A DNA stretch of 11,605 nucleotides from JABCPE02 sp963517805 (GCA_963517805.1 CAUQHD010000044.1:1-11605); one strand, 5' to 3'; positions 1 through 7,365 are shown, counted from the first letter of the stretch. Translations and numbers: made by a program. The notes: generated by a model not told the origin, from the letters alone.

Positions 1-1148
1 CCGTTAGAAATTTCCAAATCCGAATTTAGATTGATTTTATCCCAAAGTTTTATTTTAAGATTTCCTACTAATCCCAAACGATTTTCCTTAAATTTAGAAT
101 CTTCCTGTACTCCGCTGATTATCAACGGATAAAATGACCTGTAACTGATATTCTGATAACGAATTCCCGCTTCCGCTCTAAAAGCCTCATTATCAAAAAG
201 CAAACTCACTGTATTGCTGAATTTAGTCGATTTCCTCTTATTATTGGTAGGATAATCCGTAATCAACGAAGATAAATAATAGTTCTCCGTGCCGTCCTGT
301 GTGTAGAAATATTTATTGGTTTGATAAAAAATCGTATGACTCAGCTTAAACGGAAATTTCTCCACATCAAAAGGCGCAAAATAATGGCTGAAATAAAACC
401 TCCTCACTGCCATTCTGGTGTAGGTATTATGCAAATTTACCGTAAGATTTTTTCTGCTGTTGAACCGAGAATCTCCACTTGTAAAATTCTCCAAATTCGC
501 AATTCCACCATTCTCTTCATTAGAAATATTCTGATGAATGAAATGCGCAAAAGCCTCATATTTAGAGTTTTTAGAAAGATAATGTGCAGAGAAAATGGTA
601 TTATTAGAAGATGCTATTTCCCTCTGATACAGCCCCTCTGAACGCAGCCCCATATACTCTATCGCAAAATTAAACCTTTTGCCAATATTCTGAGTATAAG
701 TAGTTTGCAGAGTTCCGCCGCTGCTCATTCCATTATGATAATAGAATGCTGTAGTGGGACTTTTCACATCGTAATATTTTATATCCTTAATTCCAAGTAT
801 AAAGAAAGATTTCCTTGTGGGTAGTAATGCTAAATCCTGCTCTGCATCGGTCTTATAAACCAAATTCTGAAACCCTTCTCCGATATTCGCAAACTGGATT
901 TTCCCAAAATTATCTCTATTATTATACTGAGTAAATTGGTAAGATTTACCTATCGTAAAAACAGTATCAAACACTTTTCGCTGAGAAAACTGCGTGAAAA
1001 ACTGATAATCATTAATCGTTGGTCTAAAAATCTGTATAGAATCCTTCTGTCCATTGTCCACTACAACGGAATCACTCACTGGCAAATCATCTGTCTGCGC
1101 CTTTAAAAGGCTTCCCAGCAATATTAATATAAAAAAAATGTACCTCAT
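1..1148 (-). CDS. Putative outer-membrane porin (Porin_10-like), 5' part only
   Basis: An open frame of 382 complete codons runs without a stop from the ATG at 1148 to the window edge, so the 3' end lies outside. The N-terminus MRYIFFILILLGSLLKAQ is a clear Sec signal peptide (basic start, hydrophobic core, cleavage expected before Gln18). The mature part is rich in aromatic residues and short alternating strands separated by polar turns, with Tyr, Phe and Asn common, as in outer-membrane beta-barrels. The style matches the 'putative porin' family of Bacteroidota (Pfam Porin_10), usually around 600-700 residues, so a little over half would be present. The assignment is from recalled family resemblance, not a search. 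It lies 58 nt beyond the susD-like gene on the same strand, but a terminator sits between them, so it is probably transcribed separately. The ATG is inside that terminator's 3' arm. The transported solute is unknown. Confidence 0.78.
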   Translation of the reverse strand, partial: MRYIFFILILLGSLLKAQTDDLPVSDSVVVDNGQKDSIQIFRPTINDYQFFTQFSQRKVFDTVFTIGKSYQFTQYNNRDNFGKIQFANIGEGFQNLVYKTDAEQDLALLPTRKSFFILGIKDIKYYDVKSPTTAFYYHNGMSSGGTLQTTYTQNIGKRFNFAIEYMGLRSEGLYQREIASSNNTIFSAHYLSKNSKYEAFAHFIHQNISNEENGGIANLENFTSGDSRFNSRKNLTVNLHNTYTRMAVRRFYFSHYFAPFDVEKFPFKLSHTIFYQTNKYFYTQDGTENYYLSSLITDYPTNNKRKSTKFSNTVSLLFDNEAFRAEAGIRYQNISYRSFYPLIISGVQEDSKFKENRLGLVGNLKIKLWDKINLNSDLEISN

Positions 1149-1165
1149 AAGTTTTATGAGGTACA
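1131..1165 (-). terminator. Intrinsic terminator of the susCD unit, overlapping the porin start
   Basis: Read on the minus strand, TGTACCTCATAA, loop AAC, TTATGAGGTACA forms a perfect 12-bp stem with a 3-nt loop. It is followed directly by eight T residues (1138-1131). It starts about 41 nt after the susD-like stop codon, a normal place for a Rho-independent terminator. The T-run is only on the minus-strand side, so the direction is clear. Unusually, the porin ATG (1148-1146) lies in the 3' arm and the T-run encodes codons 4-6 of the porin signal peptide. Confidence 0.75.
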
Positions 1166-1171
1166 AATTTA
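1164..1171 (-). promoter_or_regulatory. -7 promoter element for the porin gene
   Basis: TAAATTTG on the minus strand matches the Bacteroidota sigma-ABfr -7 consensus TAnnTTTG at every defined base. The last G is 15 nt upstream of the A of the porin ATG. No good -33 TTTG is visible at the usual distance (about 19-21 nt), which lowers confidence. If used, transcription would start at roughly 1157-1160, inside the left arm of the hairpin, so the porin's own transcript would lack much of that arm. Confidence 0.45.
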
Positions 1172-1175
1172 ATAT

Positions 1176-1190
1176 ATTATTCAGAATAAT
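1176..1190. repeat. 15-bp perfect palindrome upstream of the porin -7 box
   Basis: ATTATTCAGAATAAT is a 7-1-7 inverted repeat located 4 nt upstream of the -7 box at 1164-1171, where a repressor or activator could bind. It is A/T-dominated in an A/T-rich gap, so chance is a real alternative. No regulator is identified. Confidence 0.35.
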
Positions 1191-1206
1191 TAAGAATAAA
1201 TATCAA

Positions 1207-2598
1207 CTATTGGAAGTTGTCATATCCAGGATTTGCTTTAACAGGCGTTCCTGCGATGTCTGTAACAGCTCTTGGAATAGGGAATGCTAATAAATTAACA
1301 TTCGTTGTCTCCCCTAACAAAGGAGTTGTAGTATCACCCCATCTAAGTAAATCCCACATTCTGAAACCTTCACCAAGCAACTCTTTTGCTCTCTCTGCTT
1401 TTAATGCTGTCATGTCAACACTTGCAGCTGCAGAAAGCCCTCTGTTTGTTAATATTTCATTATAATACTGTAGCGCTTTTGTTGCATTCCCTCCATTAAG
1501 CTCTGCTTCTACACCATTTAGAAGAACTTCTTCATAACGGATAAGCTTAATGTTGTCAGAGCCTTGCGTGTTAGGATATTTATTTAGCATATATCTAAAT
1601 GTATTGCTCGTACCCAATGTTATAACATCTTTTCTAACATCTCCTGTAGCATAAGTACTATACATAGTTGGTCTCACAACAGTGTTTCTATAACTACCTT
1701 TATATATCGTAGCTAGAGAGTTTGTTCCTAATGCCCCCTGTACACCAACTGCTAATTCAAAAATAGAATTTGGAGCAGCATTAGACAAAGTCCAAGATGT
1801 AACATATGAATCTTTTGGAATAACAGAATATCTTCCATGTAACTGATCTACATAATTTCTTACCCTTGCATAATCTCCTTTATACAAATAATATCTTGAC
1901 ATATATGCCAATGCAGCATCAATAGTTAATTCTACTTTTCCTTTTAACCCATTATATGTAGAGTTTGCTTGCATCAATGCTAATCCTTCTGTGAAATCAT
2001 TCTCGATTTGAGCTTCTGTCGCAGAAATTGAACTTCTTGCTTGTAATGTTTTAGGACTATATGTCAATGGAAGAACGATACCTAACTGTTCTGAATAACC
2101 AGTATACTTTTGACCATAAAGTTTAAGTAAATCAAAGAAAAGCACTGCTCTCAAAACCTTAGCTTGTCCTTGATAAAATTTTACTTTATTCTGCTCGGTT
2201 GCTCCTCCTGTTATACCGTTTACATCTGTATTAATAACAATATTAGCCTTCGCTACAGCCGTATAAATCTGAGTATAAGTATCCCCAGCGTAACTATCAG
2301 GAGAAATCATAGTATACTTATTCACAGAATTAAAATATCCCGCTCTACCATTAGAATACATCTCATCTGAGCGTATCTCAGAGTAAACTATATAATCTCT
2401 ACCTAAATAACTACTCCCTCTCATTGTTGAGTAAATACCTCTCACTGCTGAAAGTACTTCGGTACTAGAAGTAAGCGGAGCCTGCTCTACACTCTGATAA
2501 AATTCTGTTTTTACAAAATCTTCACTACAAGACGCTCCTGCCAATGAAAGCACTAACAAAAGCAATGTTTGCTTAATATTTTTCATAACTTTGTTCAT
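1207..2598 (-). CDS. RagB/SusD family nutrient-uptake outer-membrane lipoprotein
   Basis: This is the surface-exposed lipoprotein that caps a SusC-type transporter and captures its ligand. The 463-residue product has a lipoprotein signal peptide with Cys24 (GASC) as the expected lipidated residue. The following Ser-Glu-Asp fits the acidic export signal of surface lipoproteins in Flavobacteriia. Conserved SusD features follow: the region around residues 144-162 (GQAKVLRAVLFFDLLKLYG) matching the family's G-A-x-x-x-RA-x-x-YF-x-x-x-x-YG block, and near the C-terminus ERAKELLGEGFRMWDLLRWG (402-421), FPIP (439-442) and NPGY (456-459). The length is at the short end of the usual 450-600. The start at 2598 lies 6 nt after the susC-like stop, so the two are translated from one message; Met5 (codon at 2586-2584) is an alternative start that also gives a good signal. 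The ligand cannot be told. Confidence 0.95.
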   Translation of the reverse strand: MNKVMKNIKQTLLLLVLSLAGASCSEDFVKTEFYQSVEQAPLTSSTEVLSAVRGIYSTMRGSSYLGRDYIVYSEIRSDEMYSNGRAGYFNSVNKYTMISPDSYAGDTYTQIYTAVAKANIVINTDVNGITGGATEQNKVKFYQGQAKVLRAVLFFDLLKLYGQKYTGYSEQLGIVLPLTYSPKTLQARSSISATEAQIENDFTEGLALMQANSTYNGLKGKVELTIDAALAYMSRYYLYKGDYARVRNYVDQLHGRYSVIPKDSYVTSWTLSNAAPNSIFELAVGVQGALGTNSLATIYKGSYRNTVVRPTMYSTYATGDVRKDVITLGTSNTFRYMLNKYPNTQGSDNIKLIRYEEVLLNGVEAELNGGNATKALQYYNEILTNRGLSAAASVDMTALKAERAKELLGEGFRMWDLLRWGDTTTPLLGETTNVNLLAFPIPRAVTDIAGTPVKANPGYDNFQ

Positions 2599-2604
2599 TT
2601 CTAA

Positions 2605-5412
2605 TTAAAATCCTATACTAACTCCCAAACTATATGTTTTCATAATTGGCAATCCCATTGCCACAGTACTACTATTACCTGAAAGAGCAATCTCTGGATC
2701 TAGTTTCAATCTCTTATCAAATGTATGAGTCCATATATTATTACCAACTATATAAATTTGTAATGAAGACAACCCTGTTCTTTCTAGTCTCTCCTTACTA
2801 AATGTATAAGAAAGTCTTGCACTACTTAGACGGATATAGTCTGATTTATACAAAAATCTAGTAGAGTGGTCATATGAGCGGTTATTTCCATCATATATAG
2901 GTTTAGGATTTGCTGCTCCTGTATTTGATGGAGTCCAATAATCTAACTGATCTGCATAACCTGGATAACTTAATGTATAGAATCCATCACTAAACAGATA
3001 TTTTCCCATCTCATCATAAACTTTTCCACCAAATCCATAAGAGAACTGCGCATCAAAAGCAATTCCTTTATATGACAAAGATGTATTAAACCCTCCGTAC
3101 AATTTCATTAATGAAGATCCTTGTATAGCTTGTTTTGCTTCATTATAGTTAGATGTTGTTTCTCCATCCACTCCATTCTTATACCATAGAGGATTACCAT
3201 TACTAGGATCTACCCCAGCCCATTTTCTTAAATAAAAAGAACTTAATGATTCCCCTTCAGCTATAGCAGTAATAGTTCTTAACACTTTCCCACCATACAA
3301 CTCTGTAACTTCATTATGTAGTGTACTTAAATTAGCCCCAACATTCCAGTTAAACCCATCTCTTCCTTTTTTAAAGATATCTCCACTAATAGAAAATTCA
3401 AAACCTCTATTAACGACGGATCCAATATTATCTACATAAGAACCCAATCCTTGTGATCTGTCTAATGGAATATTATAAACTAAATCTTTTGTTTTTTTAT
3501 TATAATACTCTGCTGTCAATTTCAGCCTATCATTAAAGAATCCAAAATCTAACCCCACATTGAAAGGATTTACAGTTTCCCATGACAAGTTTGGATTATA
3601 TAATCCCTCATATGTAAGAGCAGCATAATCATTATAATTTGTAGTATAAGAATATAATGCATATGGGTATGAGGAAATCCTATTTCCTACCTTTCCATAA
3701 GATGCTCTAAATTTTAACTGAGAGAACACTTCACTATCTTTAATAAAGCTAAGTCTAGCTAAATCTACACCTAATCCTGCAGACCAAAAGTTTCCAGCCT
3801 TTTTCCCTGGTGTAAAATTAGAGAGGACATCTCGTCTATATGATAAATCCAAAAGAACTAATCTATCATAGTCATAATGCCCTGTAAGCGCATATCCATG
3901 TCGTGAATTAACCACTTGCCCTCCTCCTATGGATTGCATTTTCACGAAGTTAGTAAGAGTTCTTAATGACGGAGACCCTACTGCTGAAGACTGAGCTGTA
4001 AGGGTATTCAATTGAGATTTATAAGCCTCTTGAATAGCGGCAAAGTTAAAATTATTCAACTCTCCTAATTTAAAGCTATACTCTAAAATGTTTTGAACAT
4101 TAAAATTAAAATATCTTCTAACTCCAGAAATTACAAGTCCATTATATGAAAATCCATCTCCGTGAAGTGGATTTCTGTATTGTTCTTCTTCTACATTAAT
4201 ATATTCTGGCGCAAACACAAATCTATAGTTCAAGTTTTTAATAATCTGATAGTTTACTTTCAAATTCGCAAAAACTCTCGTTGTCTGCGCTTGCATATTA
4301 TTTAATGCTTGAACAGCTGCAGTATTATATAGTCCATTTGACAAAGAGTTACCCTCTCCAAAATTATAAGAACCATCAGCATTACGCAGTGCATCTGTAG
4401 GTCTCAAGAAATATTGTGCCATGATAGGGTTAGAGAATTTTCCTCCATCAGGCAACACCTTAGTTTTACCATAAGATGCTTGAATATCTGTTGTTATTGT
4501 TAGTTTATCTGTTGCACGGTAATCTACTTTTGAAGTAAATGCAAGTCTCTTAAATCCGGAGTTTTTAACTACACCTTCTTGATCAAAATAGTTCCCAGAT
4601 AAGTAATATGAAATTCTGTCACTACCTCCTGACACACCCATATCAATATTTTGAGTATATGCCTGCTTGTTCTCCATTTCATTTCTGAGATCCGAAGAAG
4701 CCGTACTGTTCAAAACGCCGTTAATATCATCATCCGTAGTTGGAATTGAGCCAAATTTATTAATAAGAGCCGTACTAAGATAACTCTTATATTCTGCTGC
4801 TGTAAAGCCTCTATGCCCTTTCACAGCTCTATCACTAAAACCATGAGAGAAGTTTAAATTAAATCTTGGTTTTCCCTTTTTACCTGATTTTGTTGTAATA
4901 ACAATTACTCCCGCTCCCGCATCCGCTCCATATACAGCAGTAGATGTAGCATCTTTTAATACTGTTAAGGTTTCTACATCATCCATGTTTAAATTTGCAA
5001 GTATATTTGCGGTCGTAGTATTGGCTGTTAAATCTCCAGAGGCAACTCTAACCCCATCTATAACATAAATAGGAGACACTCCCCCATTTATAGATGTCAC
5101 CCCCCTAACACGAATATTAGCAAAACCTCCAGGCTGCCCTGAAGCAACACCCGCTTGTACTCCAGTAAGCCTACCTTGCAACATTTTATCGACAGAAGCA
5201 ACGGGAACATTTTCTAATGACTTAGCCCCAAGAGTAGAAGTCGCACCTGTTATTTCCTTCACAGACTGCTTTTTACCGAAGCCTATTACGACCACCTCAT
5301 CTATCTTCTTCTCTTTTCCAGAAGCAGTATCTTTTTTTGCTTCTTGCGCAACTAATGCCTGCCCTGTAAAGAACAAAACACCAGCTGTTAGAACTTTCAA
5401 TTTCACATTCAT
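2605..5412 (-). CDS. SusC/RagA family TonB-linked outer-membrane transporter
   Basis: This is an outer-membrane active transporter driven by TonB-ExbB-ExbD that works as a complex with the SusD-like protein encoded 6 nt downstream. The 935-residue product has a signal peptide (residues 1-22, cleavage before Gln23), a TonB box DEVVVIGFG at 38-46, a plug domain at about 50-178 with the SusC signature (IRVRG at 100-104, YVIDG at 116-120, VLKDATSTAVYG at 151-162, VIVITTKSG at 169-177), then a long beta-barrel ending in a terminal Phe. Most SusC proteins exceed 1000 residues because a carboxypeptidase-regulatory-like domain sits between the signal peptide and the TonB box. Here only about 15 residues lie there, so that domain is absent. 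No enzyme, sensor or ECF/anti-sigma gene is adjacent, so the substrate (glycan, peptide or other) is open. Confidence 0.96.
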   Translation of the reverse strand: MNVKLKVLTAGVLFFTGQALVAQEAKKDTASGKEKKIDEVVVIGFGKKQSVKEITGATSTLGAKSLENVPVASVDKMLQGRLTGVQAGVASGQPGGFANIRVRGVTSINGGVSPIYVIDGVRVASGDLTANTTTANILANLNMDDVETLTVLKDATSTAVYGADAGAGVIVITTKSGKKGKPRFNLNFSHGFSDRAVKGHRGFTAAEYKSYLSTALINKFGSIPTTDDDINGVLNSTASSDLRNEMENKQAYTQNIDMGVSGGSDRISYYLSGNYFDQEGVVKNSGFKRLAFTSKVDYRATDKLTITTDIQASYGKTKVLPDGGKFSNPIMAQYFLRPTDALRNADGSYNFGEGNSLSNGLYNTAAVQALNNMQAQTTRVFANLKVNYQIIKNLNYRFVFAPEYINVEEEQYRNPLHGDGFSYNGLVISGVRRYFNFNVQNILEYSFKLGELNNFNFAAIQEAYKSQLNTLTAQSSAVGSPSLRTLTNFVKMQSIGGGQVVNSRHGYALTGHYDYDRLVLLDLSYRRDVLSNFTPGKKAGNFWSAGLGVDLARLSFIKDSEVFSQLKFRASYGKVGNRISSYPYALYSYTTNYNDYAALTYEGLYNPNLSWETVNPFNVGLDFGFFNDRLKLTAEYYNKKTKDLVYNIPLDRSQGLGSYVDNIGSVVNRGFEFSISGDIFKKGRDGFNWNVGANLSTLHNEVTELYGGKVLRTITAIAEGESLSSFYLRKWAGVDPSNGNPLWYKNGVDGETTSNYNEAKQAIQGSSLMKLYGGFNTSLSYKGIAFDAQFSYGFGGKVYDEMGKYLFSDGFYTLSYPGYADQLDYWTPSNTGAANPKPIYDGNNRSYDHSTRFLYKSDYIRLSSARLSYTFSKERLERTGLSSLQIYIVGNNIWTHTFDKRLKLDPEIALSGNSSTVAMGLPIMKTYSLGVSIGF

Positions 5413-5438
5413 ATTAACAATTTTTAATATTTATCCTG

Positions 5439-5470
5439 CAAATGTGTTAAATTTATAACAAAAAAACAAA
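5439..5470 (-). promoter_or_regulatory. Candidate promoter of the susCD unit
   Basis: On the minus strand, TTTG (5470-5467) is followed after 20 nt by CACATTTG (5446-5439), which has one mismatch to the Bacteroidota -7 consensus TAnnTTTG. The spacing is right for a -33/-7 pair. A start near 5434 would give a leader of about 22 nt before the susC-like ATG at 5412. The region is so A/T-rich that other placements cannot be excluded. Confidence 0.4.
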
Positions 5471-5712
5471 TATTTTATATTTTTTATATTCATTATAATT
5501 GTTTTGACTTAAAAAAATAAAATTTGTATTGTTCTTAAATTTTACAAAAAAAATCATATTTAAAATATTTAATGCTGATATTTTTTATTAAAATTTATTG
5601 TTTTTAGAAAAATTTTCATTTACAATTATTTTTACTATTTATATTTATTCTAAATAATATTTAGTTTTTACTAAAATTTTATGAGAATTATAACATTCTT
5701 TCTAAAATTTTC

Positions 5713-5720
5713 TAACTTTG
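5713..5720 (+). promoter_or_regulatory. -7 promoter element for the HU-CCDC81 gene
   Basis: TAACTTTG matches TAnnTTTG fully and continues as TTTGCA, a form common in flavobacterial promoters. It lies 6 nt before the ATG at 5727, so the message would have almost no leader. No convincing -33 TTTG is seen upstream. The box contains the in-frame TTG at 5718, which is why that triplet should not be taken as the start codon. Confidence 0.55.
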
Positions 5721-5726
5721 CAGACA

Positions 5727-6383
5727 ATGGATTTAGTTTTTTACATATATAGCTTTTTGCAAGAAAGGGATAAACAGGTGGAAATCCCAGAGTTAGGCAT
5801 TTTTTTCATCCAAGAAAAACACGCCGCACTAAATGAGGAAAAATCTAAAATATCTCCACCTACCCAAATTATTTCTTTCAAGGAAAAAGAAGATGTTTTT
5901 GACTCATCTCTATCTCGTTTTATTGCAAAAAAAACAGGACTTAATCTCTTTATCGTGCAATCTCAGATAAAAGATGCCGTACAGGAATGGAAAGATAAAT
6001 TATCCACAGAAGGAAGAATAGACCTTCATCAGTTGGGCGTATTTACTATGGTAAATGATGAAATAATCTTAGAGAGCGGCTCTCCCTCTCTTTCGCCTAA
6101 TTATTTTGGGTTAGAAGAAATATCTATTGAAAAGATTTCACCAAAAACGCAAAAACAAAAAGAGAAAAAACAAAAAAATAATTCTTCCAGCAAAAATATT
6201 TTATGTCTGGTTTTAGCCGTTATTTTGGGAGCTTTAATATTTTTCGGAATCAAAAATAAAGATTTAATTTTAGGAAAAACTCCATCCAACAGAATTAAAG
6301 TAGAGGATAAACCAAAGCCCACAACAGACACTATAAAAAACAGCAATGATTCCATCATTATAGATGACATAATCACGGAATAA
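5727..6383 (+). CDS. CCDC81-like HU-domain single-pass membrane protein
   Basis: The product is 218 residues from the ATG at 5727. Residues 1 to about 55 and about 56-128 resemble the two bacterial CCDC81-like HU domains (Pfam HU-CCDC81_bac_1 and _2). Visible landmarks are IPELGIFF at 20-27 (family: IPGLGGF), IISF at 48-51, LHQLGVFTM at 100-108 (family: G-x-G-x-F) and SPNYFGLEEI at 123-132. A Lys-rich stretch (140-156) precedes one transmembrane helix (about 157-175), and about 43 residues follow on the other side. Positive-inside topology puts the HU domains in the cytoplasm. Many family members carry a C-terminal SPOR domain that binds peptidoglycan; none is seen here. The role is unknown; a link between envelope and nucleoid or division has been proposed for such architectures. 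The dehydrogenase gene starts 24 nt downstream. Confidence 0.8.
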   Translation: MDLVFYIYSFLQERDKQVEIPELGIFFIQEKHAALNEEKSKISPPTQIISFKEKEDVFDSSLSRFIAKKTGLNLFIVQSQIKDAVQEWKDKLSTEGRIDLHQLGVFTMVNDEIILESGSPSLSPNYFGLEEISIEKISPKTQKQKEKKQKNNSSSKNILCLVLAVILGALIFFGIKNKDLILGKTPSNRIKVEDKPKPTTDTIKNSNDSIIIDDIITE

Positions 6384-6407
6384 TTTTAATATTTTAATAA
6401 AAATTTA

Positions 6408-7343
6408 ATGAAAATCTTGCTTTTAGACAAAAATCATCCACTCATCACAGAACAACTCTCTGAAAAAGGTTTTGTTTTGGAGGAGGATTTTTCATCAAGT
6501 TATGAGCAGGTTTTAGAGAAAATCCATCTTTATGAAGGCATCATCATCCGAAGCCGAATTCCGCTGGATGCTCATTTTTTAGAAAAAGCAAAAAATCTGA
6601 AATTCATCGCACGAGTAGGCGCTGGAATGGAAAATATAGACACCGCCAAAGCCCAAGAACTCGGCATAAAACTCATCAATTCCCCCGAAGGAAACAAAGA
6701 TGCTGTGGCAGAACATGTTCTGGGAACACTTCTAGTGCTGATGAACCGCCTTTTTATTTCTTCTAATGAGGTCAAAAAGGGAATTTGGCTCAGAGAAGAA
6801 AACCGAGGAGAAGAAATTTTGGGCAAAACTTTCGGAATTATCGGTTATGGGAACATGGGAAAAGCCGTAGCCAAAAGACTTTCGGGATTTGGCTGCAAAA
6901 CCATTTTTTACGATATCAAACCCAATCTTTCTGATGAATTTGCCACACAGGTAAGCCTTCAAGAATTACAAGAAAACGCCGATATCATCAGCCTTCACAC
7001 GCCACTTACAGAGGACACACTCTATATGATAGATGAAGAATTTATCTCCAAAATGAAGAAAAATTTCTACTTTGTCAATACCGCAAGAGGCAAAAATCTA
7101 AAAACTTCGGCGCTGGTAAATGCTTTGAAATCTGGCAAAGTAAAAGGCGCTTGTCTGGATGTTTTGGAATACGAAAAAACTTCTTTTGAGAATTTGGAAA
7201 CGAAAAACGGGGATTTGGAATATCTTCTAAATTCAGAAAAAGCCATCATAACGCCGCACATCGCGGGCTGGACTCACGAAAGCAAAATAAAATTAGCCCA
7301 AGTCATTGTGGATAAAATATTGGCTTTCACTGCTGAAAATTAG
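6408..7343 (+). CDS. D-2-hydroxyacid dehydrogenase (3-phosphoglycerate dehydrogenase-like)
   Basis: The 311-residue product is an NAD-dependent D-isomer-specific 2-hydroxyacid dehydrogenase. The Rossmann motif is GIIGYGNMGKAV at 143-154 (Gly146, Gly148, Gly151), with Asp169 at the end of the second strand, the residue that favours NAD over NADP. The catalytic set is present: Arg227 in NTARG, Glu256 in the DVLEYE segment (29 residues after the Arg, as in E. coli SerA) and His284 in TPHIAG. The substrate-domain motif RVGAGMENID (69-78) is typical of the phosphoglycerate dehydrogenase branch. It lacks the C-terminal ACT domain of long SerA (about 410 residues), so serine feedback through that domain is not expected. 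Oxidation of 3-phosphoglycerate in serine synthesis is the best guess, but other 2-hydroxyacids are possible. It probably shares a transcript with the HU-domain gene 24 nt upstream. Confidence 0.9.
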   Translation: MKILLLDKNHPLITEQLSEKGFVLEEDFSSSYEQVLEKIHLYEGIIIRSRIPLDAHFLEKAKNLKFIARVGAGMENIDTAKAQELGIKLINSPEGNKDAVAEHVLGTLLVLMNRLFISSNEVKKGIWLREENRGEEILGKTFGIIGYGNMGKAVAKRLSGFGCKTIFYDIKPNLSDEFATQVSLQELQENADIISLHTPLTEDTLYMIDEEFISKMKKNFYFVNTARGKNLKTSALVNALKSGKVKGACLDVLEYEKTSFENLETKNGDLEYLLNSEKAIITPHIAGWTHESKIKLAQVIVDKILAFTAEN

Positions 7344-7347
7344 CATC

Positions 7348-7365
7348 ATTTAACATAGATTTAAC
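7348..7365. repeat. Short direct repeat ATTTAAC x2
   Basis: ATTTAAC occurs at 7348-7354 and 7359-7365, an 11-bp period close to one helical turn, in the 83-nt gap before the serine hydrolase gene. Such phasing could suit a regulator or a -33 region, but the copies are short and A/T-rich. Confidence 0.3.

Larger units (their letters stand above)
5413..5726. other. Divergent intergenic spacer, extremely AT-rich
   Basis: This 314-bp spacer separates the minus-strand susCD unit from the plus-strand unit that begins with the HU-domain gene. I count about 25 G/C bases in 5461-5700, close to 10% GC, far below the neighbouring genes. No open frame or RNA is recognisable. It contains the promoter candidates of both units and two copies of CTAAAATTTT (5671-5680 and 5702-5711) 31 bp apart, about three helical turns. 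A/T tracts like these can bend DNA or bind the polymerase alpha subunit or nucleoid proteins; that role is inference. Confidence 0.8.

Noticed and set aside
321..641. 106-codon plus-strand open frame
   Set aside because: It lies opposite the porin coding frame, which has a signal peptide and beta-barrel character; the plus-strand translation is Arg/Ile-rich with no recognisable domain.
1139..1165. Hairpin as a bidirectional terminator or protein operator
   Set aside because: On the plus strand it is not followed by a T-run and no plus-strand gene ends there; an operator role cannot be excluded, but the T8 on the minus side favours termination.
5521..5700. Small RNA or short gene in the divergent spacer
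   Set aside because: No G/C-containing stable hairpin, no terminator and no credible short coding frame; only A/T tracts are seen.
5718..5726. TTG start for the HU-CCDC81 gene
   Set aside because: The TTG is part of the -7 box TAACTTTG; the ATG at 5727 gives the family-like N-terminus.
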